The notes under the pieces were generated by a model. The model was given only the letters and a program-made list of their open reading frames with translations. It searched no databases and was not told the DNA's origin. Both the position numbers and the translations under genes were made by a program. DNA of 64,000 nucleotides from Nocardioides sp. zg-1230 (lineage in GTDB: Bacteria > Actinomycetota > Actinomycetes > Propionibacteriales > Nocardioidaceae): positions 124,001 to 188,000 of the forward strand of contig NZ_JABJQZ010000009.1 of assembly GCF_013155335.1 (NCBI RefSeq), read 5' to 3'. This document shows, one piece after another, positions 1 to 7,789 of this stretch. The number at the start of each line of letters is the position of its first letter. The stretch's first letter is position 1.

Positions 1-413
1 ATCCTCATCTTGCTGGTCTTGGACAGCGTGAGGCTCGAGGACAGTGCCTTCCCCATCGGGGTGAGCCACCCGTGCTCGTAGGTCGCGGTCACGACGGCAA
101 CCCCGCCCGAGGTGTGGTTGGCGTCCCATGACCCGCATGCCCCGCCGAGGGGCGTCTCGCAGGTCACCTGGACCGTGACCCGCCCCTCGAGGTCGGTCAA
201 CGAGTCGTTGACGACGTCGTCGACCTCGCTCTGGCTGGCACTGAGGCTGGCGGCGCGCACCCCTTCGCGGGTGGCGTTGTTGAGCACGGTGTAACGGTTG
301 ATCGCGAAGCCGAGTTCGATGATCGAGAACACGACCGCCAGCAGCAGAGGCACCACGAGTGCGAACTCCACCGCCGCCGCACCGCGATCCTCGCGTGGGC
401 GTGAAAAGGGCAT
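1..413 (-). CDS. TadE-family pseudopilin/pilus assembly protein (3' end outside window)
   Basis: Reading from the ATG at 413, the product starts MPFSRPREDRGAAAVEFAL, followed by a hydrophobic segment (about residues 17-38) and then a polar extracytoplasmic domain. The motif GAAAVEFALVVP..IIELG is the hallmark of TadE/TadF-like minor pilins processed by a prepilin peptidase in Flp/tad pilus systems. A strong Shine-Dalgarno (GGAGGA) lies about 6 nt upstream. The frame is open to the window edge with no stop, so the protein is at least 137 residues and its C-terminus is not visible. Other tad genes are expected beyond base 1. Family assignment is firm; the exact pilin role is inferred. Confidence 0.85.
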   Translation of the reverse strand, partial: MPFSRPREDRGAAAVEFALVVPLLLAVVFSIIELGFAINRYTVLNNATREGVRAASLSASQSEVDDVVNDSLTDLEGRVTVQVTCETPLGGACGSWDANHTSGGVAVVTATYEHGWLTPMGKALSSSLTLSKTSKMR

Positions 414-591
414 GACTATTTCCTCCCGCAGATGCGACGCGCAGGACTGCTCCCGACGTCGCGAAGGTTGTGACGGTGATCCGGCACGGATGACGGATCA
501 CCGGTCCCGCCCGCACCCCCCAGCGCAGGCAGAACAAGGGCAACCTAATGCGCAGGGGGGACGGTCCACCCCCCGCAGCGGGATCTCTTTG

Positions 592-614
592 CCGTCCTGT
601 CTAGACAGGGACGG
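592..614 (-). terminator. Stem-loop after the ATP-grasp gene
   Basis: A near-perfect palindrome centred on CCTGTCTAGACAGG, with CCGT/ACGG extending the stem past one bulge, sits directly against the stop codon of the minus-strand ATP-grasp gene. No U-tract follows, as is usual for actinobacterial terminators. The 178 bases between this and the TadE start show no further gene. Confidence 0.5.
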
Positions 615-1481
615 TCAGCGACCGGCGTCGACCCGCGCGGCGAGGAGGTCGGCGAACGGCTCCGCGTTGGCCGGCGACACGTCCAGGTAGAGCCCCGGCT
701 CGATCAGCTCGAGCTCGCTCACGACCCAGCCCCCGTCCCAGCGCAGCAGGTCGACGCGCAGGTAGTCCATCGGCCGACCGAAGCGCTCGGCCATCGCGTC
801 GTACGCCGTCATCACCAGGTCGCCGACGTCGCCGGTCGCGACTGCGCGGACCCGGCCGCCGAACTCCTCGTTGACGCGTACGTCGCCCTCGCCGGGCAGC
901 TTGTCGAAGCGCTGCCCGAGCCGCCCGTCGAGGACGTAGACGGACGACTCCCCGTGGGTGCGGATCGACTCCACGAGCGGCTGCACGACCCAGGGGCCGT
1001 CGACCTCGGGGTAGTCGGGGTGGCTGCGGACCGGGCGGCCCAGGCGGGGGTCCTCGGGGTCGGTGACGACGAGGAGGCCCGCTCCCCCGGCGCCCACGCG
1101 CGGCTTGACCACAGCCGTGCCGAAGCGGCGTACGCCCCGGGCCAGGTCGTCGCGGTCGTCGGCGAGGACCGTCGGCACGACCGGCAGGTCTCCGAGCTCG
1201 GTCAGGTAGCGCTTGTCGTGGTTCCAGGCGAAGACGTCGGCGCCGTTGAGCAGGCGCGCCTGGTCGAGCGACGCCGTCCACGCGAGGAACTCGGCGTGGC
1301 GGGTGACGTAGTCCCACGTCGAGCGGACCGCGACGAGATCGGCGTCTGCCCAGTCGACCGACGGGTCGTCCCACCGCGCCCAGGTGAAGTCGACCCCGCG
1401 GTCGCGGAGGACGGCGTCGAGGGCACCCGCGCCGGGCTCCCCCTGCGGCAGGTCACCGCTGGTGGCGAGCAGGACCTTCAT
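615..1481 (-). CDS. ATP-grasp domain protein (RimK/DcsG-like)
   Basis: A 288-residue protein starting MKVLLATSG. It has an N-terminal pre-ATP-grasp part containing VRSTWDY (about residue 52), a lysine-containing AVVKPRVGAGGAG phosphate-binding stretch, and a C-terminal metal-binding region with SELELIEPGLYL. This layout fits ATP-dependent carboxylate-amine ligases related to glutathione synthetase, RimK and the cycloserine ligase DcsG. The ATG overlaps the stop of the upstream methyltransferase gene (ATGA), so the two are translationally coupled and probably serve one pathway. The substrate cannot be read from the sequence. An upstream in-frame extension exists but would run deep into the methyltransferase gene. 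Confidence 0.8.
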   Translation of the reverse strand: MKVLLATSGDLPQGEPGAGALDAVLRDRGVDFTWARWDDPSVDWADADLVAVRSTWDYVTRHAEFLAWTASLDQARLLNGADVFAWNHDKRYLTELGDLPVVPTVLADDRDDLARGVRRFGTAVVKPRVGAGGAGLLVVTDPEDPRLGRPVRSHPDYPEVDGPWVVQPLVESIRTHGESSVYVLDGRLGQRFDKLPGEGDVRVNEEFGGRVRAVATGDVGDLVMTAYDAMAERFGRPMDYLRVDLLRWDGGWVVSELELIEPGLYLDVSPANAEPFADLLAARVDAGR

Positions 1482-2326
1482 GACTCGTCGGGGTCGTCCG
1501 GCAGCTCGGAGGCGCCGTAGAGCTCGTGCGCGACGGCGTCGCGGTTGGTGCCCTCCCGGTTGTCGCCCTTCTCGATGATCACGAGGTTGTGGTAGCAGTG
1601 CACGGCGCGGACCCACTGGTCGGTGTAGGTGGGCTCGTAGCCCTCGACGAGGAACTCCTCGTGGTTGAGGCCGTCGACGAGGTCCTTGACGAGGTCCATC
1701 GACGTGCCGGACGCCCGCGGGTCGAGCTGGCCGCCCCAGGCCGGCCAGTAGGAGGTCTGGGTGTCCTCGATGCAGTAGATGGCGCCGTCGGGCAGCAGCG
1801 GGAACAGGATCCGGAAGGACTCACGCACGTGGGCCGGGATGTGGCTGCCGTCGTCGATGACCACCAGCGGCGCGCCCTGCTCGTCGATGATGCGCTGCAG
1901 GACCTCGGGGTCGGTCTGGTCGCCGAGGTAGGTGTGGATGTGGCCGCGTGTGAGCCACGTCTTGTCCTCGATGTCGAGGCCGACGATGCGGGCCTTCGGG
2001 AAGAACCAGCGCCACATCTTCATCGAGGCCCCGCTCTTGCGGCGCTTCTTGTAGCCGCCGATCCCGAGCTCGAGGAGCGTGAAGGACTCCCCGCGCAGGT
2101 GCTGCAGGTGGCGCTCGTAGTGGGGGGTGTACTTGTGGACGCCCCACTTGTCGGTGCGGAACTCGATGGCCAGCTCGGTCAGGTTGCTGGCCAGGAGCCG
2201 GCGGCGGCGCTCCGCCTTCGGGTCGAGCGGCTCGGGCTCGGCCGGCACCGGCGATGCCTGCATCCTGCCGGCCTTCTTGGCAGCCTTCTTGACGGCCTGG
2301 CCGGCTCGTCGAGCAGTGGTGCGCAC
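1478..2326 (-). CDS. MycE/TylF-like class I SAM-dependent methyltransferase
   Basis: A 282-residue protein with a basic alanine/lysine-rich N-terminus (residues 1-25) followed by a methyltransferase core. The core shows the SAM-binding LLELGIGGY motif, GASMKMWRWFFP, the acidic GLDIEDK, and VVIDDGSH, which in the mycinamicin/macrocin O-methyltransferase group ligates the catalytic metal. Those enzymes methylate sugar hydroxyls of macrolides. No macrolide genes are nearby, so the substrate here is unknown, possibly a cell-surface sugar. It is the first gene of a coupled pair with the ATP-grasp gene (4-bp overlap). Confidence 0.82.
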   Translation of the reverse strand: MRTTARRAGQAVKKAAKKAGRMQASPVPAEPEPLDPKAERRRRLLASNLTELAIEFRTDKWGVHKYTPHYERHLQHLRGESFTLLELGIGGYKKRRKSGASMKMWRWFFPKARIVGLDIEDKTWLTRGHIHTYLGDQTDPEVLQRIIDEQGAPLVVIDDGSHIPAHVRESFRILFPLLPDGAIYCIEDTQTSYWPAWGGQLDPRASGTSMDLVKDLVDGLNHEEFLVEGYEPTYTDQWVRAVHCYHNLVIIEKGDNREGTNRDAVAHELYGASELPDDPDES

Positions 2327-2335
2327 CCGGGAACC

Positions 2336-3175
2336 CTAGCCTGACCCATCCACCCCGGGTGCGTGGTGCCCGAACGGCACGTCCGCCACGACGCCGAGGG
2401 CCGCGAGCACCGACGGGAGCATCGCCTTCGCGGTGCGCTTGTAGCCGTGCGCGCTCGGGTGGAAGCGGTCGAGGCTGAACATCTCCTCAGGGTTGGTGAT
2501 GAAGAACGGGCCCACCACGTGGGCCAGCGACACCACCCGCGCGCCACGGTCGAGGGCGGCCGCCCGCTGGGCGTCCGCGAGCTGCCGGGAGGCCCTCGAG
2601 CCGAGCGCCCGCAGGGGCTGCGGCACCGGGCGCAGCGCGCCGAGGTCCGGGCACGTGCCGACGACGACCTCGGCCCCCCGGGCCCTCAGGTCGTCGACCG
2701 CATCCGCCAGGTGGCGTACGGACTCGGCGACCGGCACCCGGTGGGTGACGTCGTTGCCGCCGACGACGATGACGGCCACGTCCGGGCGGTAGCCCGGAGG
2801 CAGTGAGTCGAGCTGGGCGGTGAGCATGCTGCTCTCCGAGCCGACCACGGCAGCAGTCCGCAGCCGCACCGATCGTCCGGCGTCGGTGGCGATGCCGCGG
2901 GCCAGCCGGCCGCCCAGGGTGTGCTTCGCCTTCTCCGCGCCGAGGCCCGCCGCGATCGAGTCGCCCAGCACCAACAGGTCGACCGGCTCGCCGTACTTCC
3001 GCTTGTAGTGCCGGTCGGCGTCCGGGGCCTGCTCGCCCAGTGGCTTGCCGATCGCGCGTCGGGCCTGCGCTGCCTGCCGGTGCAGCAGCTCGCGGGCGCC
3101 GTACGCCGTCCCTCCCGCGACGCCGCCGAGGACGGCCAGCGCCACGCCGGCCCGGGTCAGGTGTCTGCTCCCCAC
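2336..3175 (-). CDS. SGNH/GDSL-family hydrolase, membrane-anchored
   Basis: It contains the catalytic block I GDSIAAG, block III GGND, and block V DRFHPSAHG (the Asp-x-x-His pair), in the right order for an SGNH lipase/esterase of about 280 residues. With the GTG at 3175 the protein begins VGSRHLTRAGVALAVLGG, giving an N-terminal membrane anchor or uncleaved signal. ATG codons at 3223 and 3241 would add up to 22 residues without a convincing ribosome site. The gene lies 9 nt after the methyltransferase start and is divergent from the DUF2157 gene. Likely an extracytoplasmic deacylase; the substrate is not evident. Confidence 0.82.
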   Translation of the reverse strand: MGSRHLTRAGVALAVLGGVAGGTAYGARELLHRQAAQARRAIGKPLGEQAPDADRHYKRKYGEPVDLLVLGDSIAAGLGAEKAKHTLGGRLARGIATDAGRSVRLRTAAVVGSESSMLTAQLDSLPPGYRPDVAVIVVGGNDVTHRVPVAESVRHLADAVDDLRARGAEVVVGTCPDLGALRPVPQPLRALGSRASRQLADAQRAAALDRGARVVSLAHVVGPFFITNPEEMFSLDRFHPSAHGYKRTAKAMLPSVLAALGVVADVPFGHHAPGVDGSG

Positions 3176-3299
3176 GACGCCTGTGAACCAGACGCACCTG
3201 AACGTCCGCGCAACCGCGGGCATCGGATGACCCAACGGCACCCCACAGATGGGTCGATGTACTCAGGACAATCCACCCGCGGCGCGACACGGTGGGGGT

Positions 3300-4529
3300 A
3301 TGACCGACACCTCGTCATCGTCACCCGCTGTCGTCACGCACCCGGTCGCGCCGCACCAGCTCGCATGGCTGCGCACCGAGCTCGCCGGCTGGACCTCAGA
3401 GGGGATCATCAGCGAGGAGCAGGCGGCCCGCATCTCGTCGCGCTACCGCTCCGAGCACCACGCCCGCATCAGCGTGGGCCGCGTCCTCCTCTACCTGGGC
3501 GCCGGATTCGTCGGTGTCGGACTCATCTGGCTCGTCGCCGCCAACCTCGACGAGCTCTCCCCGACGGCCCGCTTCGGCACCGTCGCCGCGCTCTGGCTCG
3601 CCTTCCTGGTGGGGGGCGAGGTGCTGGCCGCGCGACGGGCCTCCCCGCCGGTCGTCGGCGCCGTACGACTCCTCGCCGCCCTCGGCGCCGGTGCCGTCCT
3701 CTTCCAGGCGGCGCAGTCGCTGCAGGTCCCCGCCTACGAGCCCCGCCTCGTGGGCCTCTGGGCAGCCGGGGCCCTGCTCCACGGCTACCTGACCCGCTCG
3801 CACATGCCGTTCTTCGTCGGCCTGGTGACCGGCGTGGTGTGGTGGTTCTGGCAGCCGCTGTGGGACGCACCCAACGGACTCACCGTGGTCCTCCTCCTCG
3901 GGGCCGGCTCCGTACTGGCCGCGAGCCTCGCGGTGCTGCACGACGGGTGGATCGACTCCTACGCCTGGGCCTGGCGCACGGTGGGCGGTGGCATGGCCCT
4001 GCTGGCCCTCTTCGTCGCCGCGATCCCCGACATCGGCTCGGACGGCGTCGAGTGGACGACCTGGCTCGTGGTGGCGCTGGTACTCGCCGGCGTCGCCGCA
4101 CTGGCCGCCGTGCTCACCCGCCCCGGCCTGCGGGTCCTGGAGCCCGTCGGTGCCATCGTCGTGCTCGTCGTGGCCGCCCTGATCGGGCTCTGGACCACCG
4201 GGACCGACACGTCGTCGGTGGACGCCGCGGACTGGGGCCACGCAGCGGTCTCGGTCGTCGCCTACGTCGTCCTCGCCGTCGGCCTGGTCGCCCTCGGCAC
4301 GGTCCGTGACCATCCGCCGCTGACCTGGATGGCGATGGTGGGGCTGGTGGTCTTCACGACCTTCCAGAGCTTTGCGGTCTTCGCGCCGATCGTCACCGGT
4401 GCGTGGCTGTTCGTGGTGCTCGGCACCGTCTTCCTGGCGACCGGCTTCCTCTTCGACCGGGCCCGGCGACAACTGGCACACGCCCTCGACACCGATTCAT
4501 CCACCGGAACCGAAGGAGCAGCCCGATGA
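3300..4529 (+). CDS. DUF2157 multi-pass membrane protein
   Basis: A 409-residue protein with a soluble N-terminal domain (about residues 1-55, containing EGIISEEQAARI) followed by roughly ten hydrophobic segments. The N-terminal pattern and GRVLLYLGAGFVGVGLIWLVA match the DUF2157 family. The start at ATG 3300 is preceded by a purine-rich GGTGGGGG. The stop overlaps the ATG of the next gene, a GDYXXLXY protein. The same pairing is known from many bacteria, so the two very likely form one membrane complex of unknown function. Confidence 0.85.
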   Translation: MTDTSSSSPAVVTHPVAPHQLAWLRTELAGWTSEGIISEEQAARISSRYRSEHHARISVGRVLLYLGAGFVGVGLIWLVAANLDELSPTARFGTVAALWLAFLVGGEVLAARRASPPVVGAVRLLAALGAGAVLFQAAQSLQVPAYEPRLVGLWAAGALLHGYLTRSHMPFFVGLVTGVVWWFWQPLWDAPNGLTVVLLLGAGSVLAASLAVLHDGWIDSYAWAWRTVGGGMALLALFVAAIPDIGSDGVEWTTWLVVALVLAGVAALAAVLTRPGLRVLEPVGAIVVLVVAALIGLWTTGTDTSSVDAADWGHAAVSVVAYVVLAVGLVALGTVRDHPPLTWMAMVGLVVFTTFQSFAVFAPIVTGAWLFVVLGTVFLATGFLFDRARRQLAHALDTDSSTGTEGAAR

Positions 4530-5023
4530 ACCGCGTCGCCGTCACCGGCATCGTCGCCGTGACCCAGCTGGCCCTGGTCGGCGTGGGCGTCGCACCGCAG
4601 CTCTCCGCCCGGGTGGCGGGTGACGCGTACGTCGTGCGCGTGGCGCCGGTCGACCCGATCGACCCGTTCCGTGGCGCGTACGTCGCCCTCGACTACCCCG
4701 ACCTCCGTCACGACGGGTCACAGTCGGCCGTCGAGCCGGGCCTCGGCGCGCTGGACGACGGCGAGTCCGGCGACGTCTACGTCAGCCTCGTCGAGGAGAA
4801 CGGGGTCTGGGTGGCCGCCGCATGGTCCCGCACGCGCCCGGACAACGGCCCCTACCTCGCCTGCGACGACCGGTCGTGGCAGATCCGGTGCGGCATCGAG
4901 AGCTGGTTCCTTCCGCAGGACGAGGCGCAGGAGGCCGAGGACCTGCTGGGCGACGGAGCGGTCGCCGAACTGCGGGTCGACGGGCGCGGCAACGCCGCCG
5001 TGGTCGACGTACGAGCTCCGTGA
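4526..5023 (+). CDS. GDYXXLXY-type protein (partner of DUF2157)
   Basis: A 165-residue protein with one N-terminal hydrophobic segment (about residues 5-25) and an extracytoplasmic domain. It has DPFRGAYVALDY, the family's GDY-x-x-L-x-Y motif with the first Asp changed to Ala. The ATG overlaps the DUF2157 stop (ATGA), and a GAAGGAG ribosome site lies upstream inside the previous gene. Both coupling and family knowledge say it works with the DUF2157 protein. The biochemical role is not known. Confidence 0.8.
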   Translation: MNRVAVTGIVAVTQLALVGVGVAPQLSARVAGDAYVVRVAPVDPIDPFRGAYVALDYPDLRHDGSQSAVEPGLGALDDGESGDVYVSLVEENGVWVAAAWSRTRPDNGPYLACDDRSWQIRCGIESWFLPQDEAQEAEDLLGDGAVAELRVDGRGNAAVVDVRAP

Positions 5024-5028
5024 CGGCG

Positions 5029-5046
5029 TGCCGGCAAGAGCCGGCA
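5029..5046. terminator. Bidirectional hairpin between convergent genes
   Basis: Perfect 7-bp stem (TGCCGGC / GCCGGCA) closed by an AAGA tetraloop, in the 28-nt gap between the GDYXXLXY gene and the convergent MoaD-like gene. Confidence 0.5.
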
Positions 5047-5051
5047 GGGGA

Positions 5052-5327
5052 TCAGCCGCCGGCGACCGCCGGGATCACCGAGATCTGGACGCCGTCGGGT
5101 GTCGCGGTCTGCAGGTCGTCGAGGAACCGCACGTCGTCGTTGCCGACGTAGACGTTGACGAAGCGGCGCAGCTGGCCCGCCTCGTCGAGGATCCGGCCCT
5201 TGATGCCCGAGTAGCTCGAGTCGAGGTCGTCGAGGACGGCCGAGAGGGTGTCGCCCTCGGCGCTCACCTCGGACTCACCGCCGGTGTAGGTGCGCAGGAT
5301 GGTCGGGATCCGGACCGAGACACTCAT
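5052..5327 (-). CDS. MoaD/ThiS-family sulfur carrier protein
   Basis: A 91-residue ubiquitin-fold protein starting MSVSVRIPTILR and ending AVAGG. The C-terminal Gly-Gly is the site that is adenylated and turned into a thiocarboxylate in MoaD, ThiS and CysO proteins. It lies 95 nt downstream of a zinc-ribbon threonine synthase-like gene, on the same strand and under the same upstream SAM riboswitch. That context suggests it donates protein-bound sulfide to that enzyme. No MoeB/ThiF-type activating enzyme or Mec-type protease is visible nearby, so activation would rely on a gene elsewhere. Another in-frame start 30 nt upstream lies in the repeat-like spacer and is less likely. Confidence 0.88.
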   Translation of the reverse strand: MSVSVRIPTILRTYTGGESEVSAEGDTLSAVLDDLDSSYSGIKGRILDEAGQLRRFVNVYVGNDDVRFLDDLQTATPDGVQISVIPAVAGG

Positions 5328-5422
5328 GCGCGTACTCGCTTCGCTCCGTGCGCGCATGAGGCACCTGACACGCTGTGTTGGATGATTCGCTCGCTGCGCT
5401 CGCTCATGTGCTGATCTTCCTC

Positions 5423-6706
5423 TCAGAGGACGTTGGACGCCACGAAGGCGTCATAGCTGGGGGCGATGGTGGCGGCCGGGGCGACGCGCTCGGAGACCGC
5501 GTCGAGGGTCTTGAGGCCGTGGCCGGTGTTGATCACGACGGTCTCGAGCGAGGTGTCGAGCTGGCCGGTCTCGACGAGCTTCTTGAGCACACCCACCGTG
5601 GTGCCGCCGGCGGTCTCGGTGAAGATGCCCTCCGTGCGGGCCAGGAGCACGATCGCGTCGCGGACCTCGTCGTCGGAGATGTCCTCGACCGCACCGCCGG
5701 TGCGGCGGCAGATGTCGAGCACGTAGATGCCGTCGGCGGGGTTGCCGATCGCCAGGCTCTTGGCGATGGTGTCGGGCTTGACCGGCCGGATGGCGTCGGT
5801 CTCGGCCTTGTAGGCCACCGACACCGGCGAGCAGCCGGTGGCCTGCGCGCCGTAGATCTTGTAGGGCTTGTCCTCGACGAGGCCGAGAGTGATCAGCTCC
5901 TGGAAGGCCTTGTCGACCTTCGTCAGCTGGGAGCCGGACGCGACCGGGATGACGATCTGGTCGGGGAGCCGCCAGCCGAGCTGCTCGGCGATCTCGTAGC
6001 CCAGCGTCTTGGAGCCCTCGGCGTAGAAGGGGCGCACGTTGACGTTGACGAACGCCCAGCCCTCCTCCTCGCCGGCGATCTCGGAGGCGAGCTTGTTGAC
6101 GTCGTCGTAGTTGCCGTCGACCGCGACGAGGCGGTCGGTGTAGACGGCGGAGTTGACCTGCTTGGGCTTCTCGAGGTTGCTCGGGATGAAGACCACCGTC
6201 GTGATCCCGGCCCGGGCACCGGCCGCGGCGACGGCGTTGGCGAGGTTGCCGGTCGAGGGGCACGCGAAGACCTTGGCGTCGAGCTCGCGGGCAGCGCTCA
6301 GCGCGCACGCCACCACCCGGTCCTTGAAGGAGTTGGTCGGGTTGGTGGAGTCGTCCTTGACCCACAGCTTGTCGAGGCCGAGCTCGCGGGCGAGGTTCTT
6401 CGCCTCCAGCAGCCGCGTGAAACCCGGCTCGGTGTTGGGGCTCTGCTCGATGTCGGTCGGCACCGGCAGCAGCGCCTTGTACCGCCAGATGTTGCGGGGG
6501 CCGGCGGCGATCTCCTCGCGGGTCACGGCCGGGAAGTCGTAGGCCACCTCGAGGGGACCGAAGCACTCCGGACAGGCGTACGACGGCCCCAGGGTGACCT
6601 CGTGGCCGCACTCGCGACAGGCCAGCGCGCGGGCGTTGCCGAAGGCCCCCTCGCGCAGCTGCTTCGTCGCCGTCGTGGTGGTGGTGTCGTCCAGCAGGGT
6701 GCTCAT
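5423..6706 (-). CDS. thrC: Threonine synthase-like PLP enzyme with zinc ribbon (candidate OPH-dependent homocysteine synthase)
   Basis: A 427-residue fold-type II PLP enzyme. The N-terminus carries a CxxC...CxxC zinc ribbon (CRECGH, CPECFG, about residues 29-50). The PLP lysine motif NSFKDR and the phosphate-binding ACPSTGNLANA follow as in threonine synthase. A strong AAGGAGG lies before the ATG. By homology alone it would convert O-phosphohomoserine to threonine. Two sequence facts argue for methionine metabolism instead: a SAM-I riboswitch abuts its ribosome site, and a MoaD/ThiS carrier follows it. The inferred alternative is gamma-substitution of O-phosphohomoserine with carrier-bound sulfide to give homocysteine. 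The zinc-ribbon form also differs from the shorter ThrC typical of mycobacteria. Confidence 0.88.
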   Translation of the reverse strand: MSTLLDDTTTTTATKQLREGAFGNARALACRECGHEVTLGPSYACPECFGPLEVAYDFPAVTREEIAAGPRNIWRYKALLPVPTDIEQSPNTEPGFTRLLEAKNLARELGLDKLWVKDDSTNPTNSFKDRVVACALSAARELDAKVFACPSTGNLANAVAAAGARAGITTVVFIPSNLEKPKQVNSAVYTDRLVAVDGNYDDVNKLASEIAGEEEGWAFVNVNVRPFYAEGSKTLGYEIAEQLGWRLPDQIVIPVASGSQLTKVDKAFQELITLGLVEDKPYKIYGAQATGCSPVSVAYKAETDAIRPVKPDTIAKSLAIGNPADGIYVLDICRRTGGAVEDISDDEVRDAIVLLARTEGIFTETAGGTTVGVLKKLVETGQLDTSLETVVINTGHGLKTLDAVSERVAPAATIAPSYDAFVASNVL

Positions 6707-6718
6707 GAAGTCCTCCTT

Positions 6719-6855
6719 CTCATCTGTCCCCGCGACTCTCGCTGGGGTCGGATTTGGCACCTGCTCCCGCGACTGCCGGCCGGTGAGGCGGACAGGAGGC
6801 TCGCGGGTGGTTGCCGGGACTTCGTCGGGCCGTTCCCTCAGTCCCTCGTGATGAG
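6719..6855 (-). promoter_or_regulatory. SAM-I (S-box) riboswitch upstream of the threonine synthase-like gene
   Basis: Reading the minus strand, the stretch shows the conserved S-box blocks in order. They are a CTCATC 5' P1 strand, GAGGGA, GGCCCGACGAA, TCCCGGCAACC, later GGTGCCAAATCC, and the closing GATGAG P1 strand. P1 is a perfect 6-bp helix, and its 3' strand lies immediately before the AAGGAGG ribosome site. SAM binding (stabilised P1) could therefore limit translation directly, since no separate terminator stem is visible. The family senses S-adenosylmethionine and normally represses methionine-related genes. A -10-like TAGGCT at 6868-6863 would start the transcript close to the aptamer's 5' end. 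Confidence 0.9.
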
Positions 6856-6880
6856 CAGGCTCAGCCTAGGCAGGGCGTCT

Positions 6881-6909
6881 CACGATGTGCACATCGAGTC
6901 CACGATGTG
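6881..6909. promoter_or_regulatory. Palindrome and direct repeats at the riboswitch promoter
   Basis: A perfect 14-bp palindrome CGATGTGCACATCG (6883-6896) sits inside two direct copies of CACGATGTG (6881-6889 and 6901-6909) spaced 20 bp apart. It covers the -35 position expected for the transcript that carries the SAM riboswitch. It also lies just beyond the 3' end of otsB. A transcription-factor operator is inferred; no cognate regulator is identifiable here. Confidence 0.45.
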
Positions 6910-6933
6910 GTCGGCCGGGCGTCCGACGCGCGG

Positions 6934-7764
6934 TCAGCGACGCGCAGCGAGGCCGGACAGGAGCTCTACGACACCCGCGGGGCCGTCGACGACGACGTCG
7001 GCGAGCCGGACGAGGTCGGGCTGCTCGGTCGAGGCGGAGCACACGACGAGGCCGGGCAGGCCGTCGGCGCGCAACGACCGGACCGCCTCGAAGGCCTCCA
7101 CGTCGCCGAGGTCGTCGCCGCCGAAGACGACTCCGGTGGCCTCCTGCTCGGCGACGAACGCCCGCAGCGAGTGGCCCTTGTGCATGTCGCCCGAGCGGAC
7201 CTCGATCACGTTGCGACCGGGCTCGATCGTCAGGTGGTGACGCTCGGCGAGGGCCGCGATGGGCTTCACGAGTCGTTCGAAGGCACCGGCCGGGTCGTCC
7301 ATGCGTCGGGTGTGCACCGCGACGGCCAGGCCCTTCTCCTCGACGAACGCCTCGGCGGCACCCGCGCCACGCAGCACCGAGGGCAGCTCGCGCTCGAAGC
7401 TGGCGAGCCCGGCGGGGGGCCGCGGCGAGCGGATCCGCTGCTCGGTGGCCGACCAGCGCTCGTTGCCGTACTGGCCGAAGACGAACAGCTCGGCGCCGCG
7501 GTCGAGCATGGCGTTGCCCAGGGCGTCGAGGTCGCCCATGGCGATGGCCTGACGCGCCGGACGGCCGGTGATCACCGCGACCGCGCGCACCACCTCGGCG
7601 AGCTCGAGGAGGGCACCCGGAGCGGCCGGGTGGAGCCGGGCTGCCTCGGGATCGTCGACGACCGGTGACAGCGTGCCGTCGAAGTCGAGGCCCACGACGA
7701 CGCCGTCGAGGACGTCGCGTACGGCGTCGTAGTGGGCGCGCGCGTGGTCGGAGGTGAACTCCAT
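6934..7764 (-). CDS. otsB: Trehalose-6-phosphate phosphatase
   Basis: A 276-residue HAD-superfamily phosphatase. The nucleophile motif GLDFDGTLSP is near residue 26, VAVITGRP follows, and the C-terminal VFGGDDLGDVEAF supplies the Mg-binding acidic residues. It dephosphorylates trehalose-6-phosphate to trehalose, the second step of the OtsAB route. The synthase otsA lies 1.1 kb away on the opposite strand. The two are separated by a LytR_C gene and a DUF3263 gene, so they are linked but not in one operon. Length is normal for actinobacterial OtsB. Confidence 0.9.
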   Translation of the reverse strand: MEFTSDHARAHYDAVRDVLDGVVVGLDFDGTLSPVVDDPEAARLHPAAPGALLELAEVVRAVAVITGRPARQAIAMGDLDALGNAMLDRGAELFVFGQYGNERWSATEQRIRSPRPPAGLASFERELPSVLRGAGAAEAFVEEKGLAVAVHTRRMDDPAGAFERLVKPIAALAERHHLTIEPGRNVIEVRSGDMHKGHSLRAFVAEQEATGVVFGGDDLGDVEAFEAVRSLRADGLPGLVVCSASTEQPDLVRLADVVVDGPAGVVELLSGLAARR

Positions 7765-7789
7765 GGGGTCAACCCAACCACGTGCGGGG

